From a virus: a DNA stretch of 61,702 nt. Every line of letters begins with the position of its first letter. Positions within the stretch are counted from its first letter, which is position 1. Location: IMG/VR virus record IMGVR_UViG_3300048011_000479, positions 1 to 61,702 of that record. The stretch is one strand, 5' to 3'. Below the pieces are notes generated by a model. It searched no databases and was not told where the DNA came from. It saw only the letters and a list, made by a program, of their open reading frames with translations. Of the stretch, positions 25,701 through 34,700 are shown piece by piece. The translations under genes and the position numbers were made by a program.

Positions 25701-28700
25701 AAATGTAGTTTGCCCTACTGACAGCTCACGCTGTGGATCGTTAACATACTTACTATTAAACTTATCTTCAGAGTCTGGGTCTCTATTTAAATATCTATCA
25801 AATGTAGTTTCAAGAACTATATCACTAGTGCTACCTGAAACAATTAGTTGATTGCCGTCAAATCCTACTCTTAATCCAAACCCTTCTGCAAGTTCTTTAT
25901 TTGGACTTTCTAGCGTTTGATGTAAACTAAATGTTCCGCCTGTATTTTTATAAACATAAACTTTACCTTGTAGTAAGTTTTCTGCATCTGTTTCCGGAGC
26001 ACTTACTGCAATCAAGTTGCCGTTGTTAGATACTGCAATCTGCGATCCAAAGCCTTTACTATCTACCGGAGCAGTAAACTCTGTTTTATATTCAAAGTGA
26101 TTATCTGCTAACGAGTATATTATTAGTTTGTTTTCATCATCATATTCAGCAATCGTAGCGAGCACATTTCCTTTCTCACTGATGTCAAATGTTCTACCAA
26201 AATTACTTGTGTTCAAATCAACAATGCTAGAGTCATCACCTGGGAAAACATATCCTGAAGTATTTGGCAAGTATCCTACAAAGTCAACATGATCACTTAA
26301 CAGTTGCCACTTAGATGTGTTAAATTCTTCATTACCTAAGTTAGTTAGTGCTTTATAAAATACATCATTGTATATAACAATTTGTCCTTCATAATAACTG
26401 TCTGTATTACTATAAACACCTTTAAAGTTTTGATTTTTACCTAGCTGCCAATTATATTCACCAAACTGGTTACTACCGTGAACAACAAAGTATAATCTGC
26501 CTGCGCCGCCTTCTACATCAGTATCGTTAATATGATTTTCACCGCTATTAACAACTAGTTTATAAAAGTCTCCGTTGTTAATTAATTTAATTTCACTAGC
26601 AAGACGTCTATTGTTTTCTCGGTTAGGAAGGATATAACCATTAACTAAATCGTATTTGTCGGTTTCAACATTATGTTCATATACAAAGAAAGCACCTTCT
26701 CTAATAAATGTACTTGCATCTCTACCTACATTAATTGGAATGTTATCTACTTCCGCCCAATCATTATTTTCTGTGCTAGGAGCAAGAGTATTACGAGGCA
26801 ACCCTGGTTTAAATTCTTCAATCCAAGTTTGGTATTCAATACCTGTAATAAACTTAGTCTCGTAGTCTGCAATTTCGTCTGTTTGACTTGTTACTGGATA
26901 TTCTAACTTAGGCGGTATAGCTAAGTTTTCAGTGTGTTGGAATACTGCTAATTTACCGATATCGTCATCAGCTAGTTGTCTTGATTCGATTGTTCCGAAG
27001 CGATTTCTATTACTACCTACTTCTTTGTTGATATATTTGTTAGCAAATCCATATCGACTTCCTATTGTAAATGTACCAGCAACATCTTTAACATAAATCC
27101 TAACCTTATCTAAATCTCGTTGATAATAAGTTACTATTGCTGTTGGGCCTGTGTCGCCCTCGCGTACTTTATCCCCTGGAACTAAATCAAACTCATTTCC
27201 GCCTGTTTGTGAAATATCAATATCAATATAACCATCCCACAATTCATATGGTGTTTGAACGTTGTTTATTATACTATAAGGATTATCTCCAAATCCTCTA
27301 TCCGATAAGTCAACAATAGACCCATCTTGTTCTCTAACATCATTTAAGAAAACACCTATAGACGTTGTTGGATCAGTTTGGCTTTTATCAGAAACACTCT
27401 TAGGAAGTCTTACTATCCACTTGTCACTTAAAACATCAACTTCATTCACATCTCCGCCAATTCCTTGACTTCTATGACTTAGTACTCTAATTAAATCAAC
27501 TTCTTTTTGGAATGGCTGGTCTTCTACTAATTGTACTGGATTGTCAAAAGTATTTTGTACACTTGACTTATACGGAAGTCTAGTAGAACTTTCTTTCCAG
27601 GCTGCATCCGGATTGCTGAATGTATTTGGGTTGTATCCGTTTTTAATATCAGATATTACTAATCCATATGCATTATCGCTAGTTATATCTCCAGGAATAT
27701 AACTATTGTCTGTTGCTATTTCCCAGTATCCGCCTAGGACATCGCTTCTGTTAACAGCATCGTGTAATGGACGTTCATAGTCTCCAATTAAGAACTGATC
27801 ATCTATGTATAACTGTCCAGAAGGAGCAAATACTCCGTTCTTGTCGTTAGCATAAATTACTAGCCTTCCTAGCTCTTTTCTAATATATACAACAGTAGCA
27901 TTACCTGTTTCTGTAGTAATCCTTGTACCTGTACTAATTAATGCACTAATATCAGTAGGTACTGTAGATGCACCCAAATCAATCCAAGAATTACTATCTT
28001 CTACTGTTTTATTAAGCAAGTTTCCAGTAGTTTTAAATATCCCAGAAACATTAATTACTTCAATAGTATTTCCGTTAATTTTATTAACTGTAGCAAACAC
28101 TGTATTATTTTCTTGTCCTAGTATATCGCCAACTGCAATATTCTCTGTAGGTATACTACCAGTAGTTGTTATAGTAACTGGTATATTTGGAATGTTTACC
28201 GGATCAACAATATAAAATACTTCCTCAACTTTACGTCTAATTGTATGAACAGTTTCAGTTAAAAATTCTTTTGTTATTTCATTTTGTTTTCCGCTAAACG
28301 GAATATTAATTTTACGAATAATACCTTGAACTGTGCCGTCGCCTAAATTAAAGTTATTTGCTGCGGCGCCAATTGGTGTGCCAGTAAACCCTACTGTACC
28401 ATTTACTTTAACAGTTAGCTCTGCATCTCTGTACAGCTCAACTTGTTGATCTAGTGTCTTTTTAACATAATATGTAAATCCTTCAAATCCTTTAACACCT
28501 TGTTGCTCAAGTGTATCAAAAGGAGTATTTACGTCACTGTTATCATAAATGTCATTTCTAAATGTTAAGTTATCGTTTGGAAAATCTGTTAATACTATTT
28601 GATCGCCGTCGACTAATCCGTGATCTTTATTTGTTGTTAGTTTTACAGGATTGCCCATATCTAACCCAACAATTTCAATGCCTTCATTATTAATATATGC

Positions 28701-31700
28701 TTCAGTAATATCATTCCAGTTAAAGTAAACCGCATCACCAATATTACTTCCTTGGTATGCATCAGCAGGTGCTCTTACAAGAATATGATCTGTTGTTACG
28801 TCATTTAATGGATAATCGCCTGTAGTGATTACAGGAAAGTCTAAATAATTATTATGCTGTTTGTAAAGCTCTGAACGCCAGCGGCTTACGCTATCAAATG
28901 TTCCAAATACAATATTATCAGTTCTACCAAATACACGTCTACGTGATTTGTATAATCCGCCGTTGTATTGTACAATAGCACCTAGTTTATAATCTGTTGC
29001 AAAATTAAAGTTATCTTTAAATGCACTTTTAACATAAGTTGCTTCTGGAGCGCCGACAACAATATATTTTCCATCCGGGCTCATTGTAACACTGTCGCCA
29101 AACTTACTTGCACCGTTATCAAAGTTTGTAATTGGCTCTAGTGTTTGATGTGACTGTAATGTTCCATATACTGTACTGCCGTCTTGTTCTCTCTTATATA
29201 TATGAACTTTGCCTTCGCCATCAGTTGGAGCGCCGACCGCTACAAAATTATTATCTGCATCTGTTGCTAAACTGTCACCAAACGTATCGCTGCTATTTGG
29301 ATTATAAATGTCTTCATCAAAGTTATATGCAGTTGATGCTTTTAGTACAGCCCATTTATTATCACTATCGACACTATCGACCCAAATAAGTTCATCTGGG
29401 CTTATATCAGTTTCTGCATATTTGTTAGCATCTTCAAGTTTAGCAACACGATTTGATAATAATGTTGAAACAACGCCTGATAGTCCAGTTTCTTCGGTAG
29501 CAAGTACTCCATCGCCTAAATCAATAGTAACTCTGTTTAAGTTTATATCTAAGACTTCATAAAATCCGTCTAACTCAACAACATTTTTAATACCAATATA
29601 ATCACCAATATTAAAGTTATGTATTTTATTAAGTACAAGTTCTGCTTGATTACTATCTGCAGGGACAGCACTTACTACTATAAATTGTGTATCAACATGT
29701 TTATAAACATTCCAGTCTTGTCCCTCAAATGTTACCCAAATATAATCGCCTTCTGCAACGTCTGCAATATCAGCACCAAGAATGTCTTCTTTAAGTGTTG
29801 CAATAAATTGTACATCAGTATCTCTAACATATCCAGCAGTTTTAATCGGGGTATCACTTACATAACGTGTAGGAAATGGAGTATGATTGTAATGATTAGA
29901 TTTAACATAAACATCACTAGACGGTATTCTATGTACTAAATCGCCTTCGTCGCCGGCAATATCATCTGTAAGTAATACAGGTTGTGGGCTTAGATCCATT
30001 TCTTCTTCGTCAAGAATGTATTCAACTTCTTCAAAACCGTCAGCGGCGCCGTATTGTCCAACACGTACAGCCCATTCTTCGTAAAATTCTAAACTTTCTT
30101 TGTCTGCTGCACCTAGTGCATCAAATAGTTTTGTTAGCGCATTGCGAGTGCCTTTGTCTTGTATCATTCCTTGATAGAATTTATACTGACTTACATCATC
30201 ATTAATAATGTTTGCTAGATAATCACGTTTTTGATAACCTATTAAATGCTGTGCAATTTCTTGTTGATTAACATCAAAATTATCTGTATCTAAATCATAA
30301 AAGTCTGCAAACTGATTAGTTTTATATTCTAAGTTTGGTATTAGTCCAGAAGTTGGTTTTTCAGCTAGCCTGTACCAGCTCGAAGATTTAAAATCTTTTG
30401 TGCCGCTTACTTTTGATGTTGCAGTATAATAAAATTCTTTATACTTAACAACATCGCCGATTGCATAATCTTTGTAGGGTGTCCATTCAAATACTTGTGC
30501 TTGATCGTATACAAATCCAGGAATGTTTAATCCGCCTGTCCAGTCAGCAGTTCTGTAGCCTAATACACGAATACGTTCTTGTCTATATCCAGGTTCTGGA
30601 TCATAAATTACATCTTTAAACTCTGTTTCGTTATCGAGCAGTACAACATGTTCTGTTTGCACTAATGGAAGTTTTAGTGCATAAATTCCGTCAGCAGTAT
30701 TTTTTAAAGTTAACACAAATGTATTGTCGTCTTGTCTAAATATATTACAAAATTCTTGTTTTAGTTTTGATCCGTCTGCTTTTACTAATCCGTAATCATA
30801 AAATGTATCAAAAACATTATCAACTACTGCACTATCTCTTTTGAATTGAATTTTATCTGCAGAGGGACTTAGTGTAATTAATGCACCAGCGTCCCAATTT
30901 TGCAATGTCCAAAACATAAATTCTTTTGCACTTAATTTCCAATTCTCAACAGACTCTAATTCTCCATTAAAGTTGTCAAATACAAATCCTTGATCTTTTA
31001 AGTGTTCTCCATATCCTATTAGAAAATCTACTACTTCTTGTGTAGTTCTTAATAGTGTTCCGTATGGTAGCTCCTGTGGAAATACTCTATCAAATTTTGT
31101 TCTAAATACTGCACTTCTTCCACCTACTTCTGGCAAGAATGGCAACCTAACAAAGTTAGAAGCATCAAATACCTGAGTACTAGTATGTGCTATTTTTGTT
31201 CTATAAAATTGTCCGTCATATCTAACTATAACTCCTTCGATATAACGCTTGTTATTGTCCCATTCAATAAAGTTATCACTTATGCCGCCTACATTTACTG
31301 TAGGATCTTTTTCGTTAGACTGATAATTGTAATACTTAAAAGACGGATTAGTAGAATCATATCCTCTAATAATATAGCCACTGGTTGCTTTTTCAATTAC
31401 AACGCCGCTATAAGCCACAAGTTCGATAGGACTACTTGTTTGTAATATTACTTCGTAATTTTCGTCTGGAACAAAAACGTTTCCTTGACTTAGGGGTGTT
31501 CTTGAATCTAAAATTAGATTGAACTTACTCTTATCAGTAAATCCGCCAATTTTAAATGCCATTTGATTGCTAATACGCTTAACATTATTTTGATAATCTT
31601 CGTAGTTTACAAGAATATTACTTGCAAGATAGTTTGCAATTAAATTAACAAATCCAGAAGTATATGTTCTTGATCTTGTTTCTAGTGTAGAATTGTTTGG

Positions 31701-34700
31701 AAATACTAAATCTTCTAACCTAATACGCTTACCTGTTTCAGAATAAACAATTTGATTTGCAATATTACGTTGTACACGCAGTCTATCAAATCCTAGTCCG
31801 ATAATTTTTGCAGGCTGTATTAACGTCCATGCTTTAAATAACGAGAACGCATATTCTGAACTTCTACGCCATGCTGTTTCTACTGGTGCTTCGTCACCAA
31901 ATACAAAGGTGCTACGGGTTAATCTGTTGACATAGTTTTTAGCATATCCGCTGTCTAACGGACTTAGCAAGTTACCTTGTGTATCAACTGGAACAAATGT
32001 TGTTAATCCCGGACGCTTGTATTTTTCAACTATTATGTTAACTGTGTCTGGTTGAGCAATAGTACCTTTTTCTAAGTCTTCCCACATCAACAAGTTATTG
32101 CTAGTGTATGGTGCTGCTCCGTATTTGTCTTCCCACCACGTTGGTTTAATACTAAACCCTAGCATTTCCCAAGGATGTGTATGAGGACGATCTGTGTCAA
32201 ATGCTTGCTTGTAAACTGCTCTCCAGTAACCAGGAAGTTTTTCACCTGTAGGGGAATTCATACTTCCGTAGTTGTATGTAAATCTATTTTCTCTTTCGTA
32301 GAAATCAAAGCCAGTATAGTCAACGTCTCCTACTGTGCTTAACCAAGATGCAAAGTCTTTGAGCATAACATTGTCAATTGCTTGTTTGGAAACTGTAGTA
32401 TTTCTATTAGCACTTGGAACAAAACTGTGTATGTCAATAACTGCTGTATCGTAATCTACACTTAGATTATTAAATATTCTTTTTTCAAATTCTAATAATA
32501 AGTCGTCTCTATAATCACCGTACGCTCTAGTTATAGAACCATCGTGTCCTTGGATAACTTCGGTAGGTGTAGTATATGTATTGTCAACAAATTTAGCAGG
32601 AATAAACTTTGGATACATACCAAGTTTAGTCGGAGTAGGCGGAACATAAGAACCGTCTGTATTTTCATATTCAAAAATTTGTATTACATCATCTTCAGTT
32701 AATGGTAGTTCAATTTCACAGAAACCGTCTGCGTTAAATGTATAATCTCTACCATATACTAATTGTTCGTCATTTATGTAAACTGTAACTGCTTTTACGC
32801 TCGGTGTTGTAATATCAAATATTTCATTTAGTGCATAAAACTTATTATTAGGTATACCATTATAAGTAATTGTTCTTGCGCCACCCGTTGGTACCATGTC
32901 ACTAAAGTAAAATGGCAGTGTGCTGGTTTTGTTTTTATTAAGTTCTTTAAAGATTAAATCTACGTGTGCTTTAGGAGTTCCGTCAAATCCTAATTCTGTA
33001 GCAGTTTGTAAAAACAATCTTTTAAATTTAGCATACTCGCGTCTTGCAAAATCAATTGCCTTAATAACGTTTGCACTTTTATCTGTTATGTGATAAAGAG
33101 ATAAGTTAATTGGTCCAGTGTGTTGTAAAAACTTACGACCGTACTGTGCAGGATTAGCAATGTCTCTTAAATTACCTGCACCTGGAAAGTTTCCAAAGAA
33201 GTTATCTGCTTCTTGCACAATACTCGAAACATGTTCGTTAACTTCACCTAGTGTAAATGTATTAACATCATTATTAAGTGGATTTCTTTCTAGATTTCCT
33301 GCTAATTCATATACGCCGTTAGCATTTTTAGTAGCAGACGAACGTGTTTTTAAAACTACAATATCATCTATTTCCAACGGATTATTAAATCTTACAACAG
33401 CATTTGTACCCGCTGTTACAATTTCAAAATCAGTTCCTTCAAATTTAAAATTATTATTAACAGTAACACGGATATTTAAATCTGTTAAATCTGCACTATT
33501 ATTATATACATCAACTGGATAGTCTGTTTGATTACGTACTGTAACATACTGTCTTAGAACACGCTGTGTGCTTTCTATATTAGCTTGTGTCCACCCATTT
33601 ATGTTAACAAATTCTTCTCTATTTACATGCTTGTGTAAAAAGCCGTTGTCGGTGCCAACTGTTACAGTTTCTAAATTATCGTTTGTATATGTAAACGAAC
33701 GTCTCAATAAGTCAAAGTTAAAAACAACGTCACCAATGTTTTCAATACTTCTATAACTTAGTGGAAATCCTAACTGTTCGTCGTCTGCACCTGCGCCAAC
33801 TGCATATGAAAAAATCATATTACCTCGGAACGTGCTATCGCTATAGTTAGCATAACTCACACCGTCAGCATCAAATAATTCAAATAGCGGTTGTTGATTG
33901 GCTGTATTCTTTTCTTGTGTTAGACTCCAAGTTTCGCCATCATACCAAAACATACGTCCTTGATAAGTTTCGCCACTTAGTGCTAATACTGTTTCATGTA
34001 GCTGCGGTGCAGAATCGTCTTCTTCAACAAGACTAATTTGTCTACGTCCTTTGTGTATAATAAATTTAACTTTAAATATTTTTCCTGCTTCACGAATATC
34101 TTCCTCAGCAGTAAACAATACACGCATACCGTCTACAAGTTCAACACCATCAATATTGTATCCTATTGACCCTTCGATAGTTGAAAATATATCTTTTGTA
34201 AATGTGTCAATTAGGTCTACGTTTACTTTGTTTACAGTACCAAAGTTCATTAACTTTAGATCTGCATTAAATTCTATAATTGGACGAGTAGCACGTTGTG
34301 CTTGATCAACATTTATAGTTTGTCCGTTTGCTTCTGCACTTGCTTGTATAACATCTTTGTGGAACCAGCGATTGTATCTGCTCCACATGTTTTTATCTAA
34401 ACTACCTCTGTTAATTACAATATAATCTTTTGTAGCAGGATAACCATTTGCATTAGCAAAAGGCAATCTATCAAATGCATTTGTATCAAAAGGTAAGTCT
34501 CTATTTTCTGTATAAGCACCTGGAATTTCTAAATCAGTTTCTTTAACTAATCTAATCGATGTTCCTACACCTTCTACATAAAAGTCGCCTTTGCTGTATA
34601 TTTCAGGAGTTACAAATCCAGCAAAAGAGATTTTCATTCCGTTTGATAAACTTAATCCGTCTTTAGTAGTGTAGCTAGTTTTACCTATTACTTCACGCTC

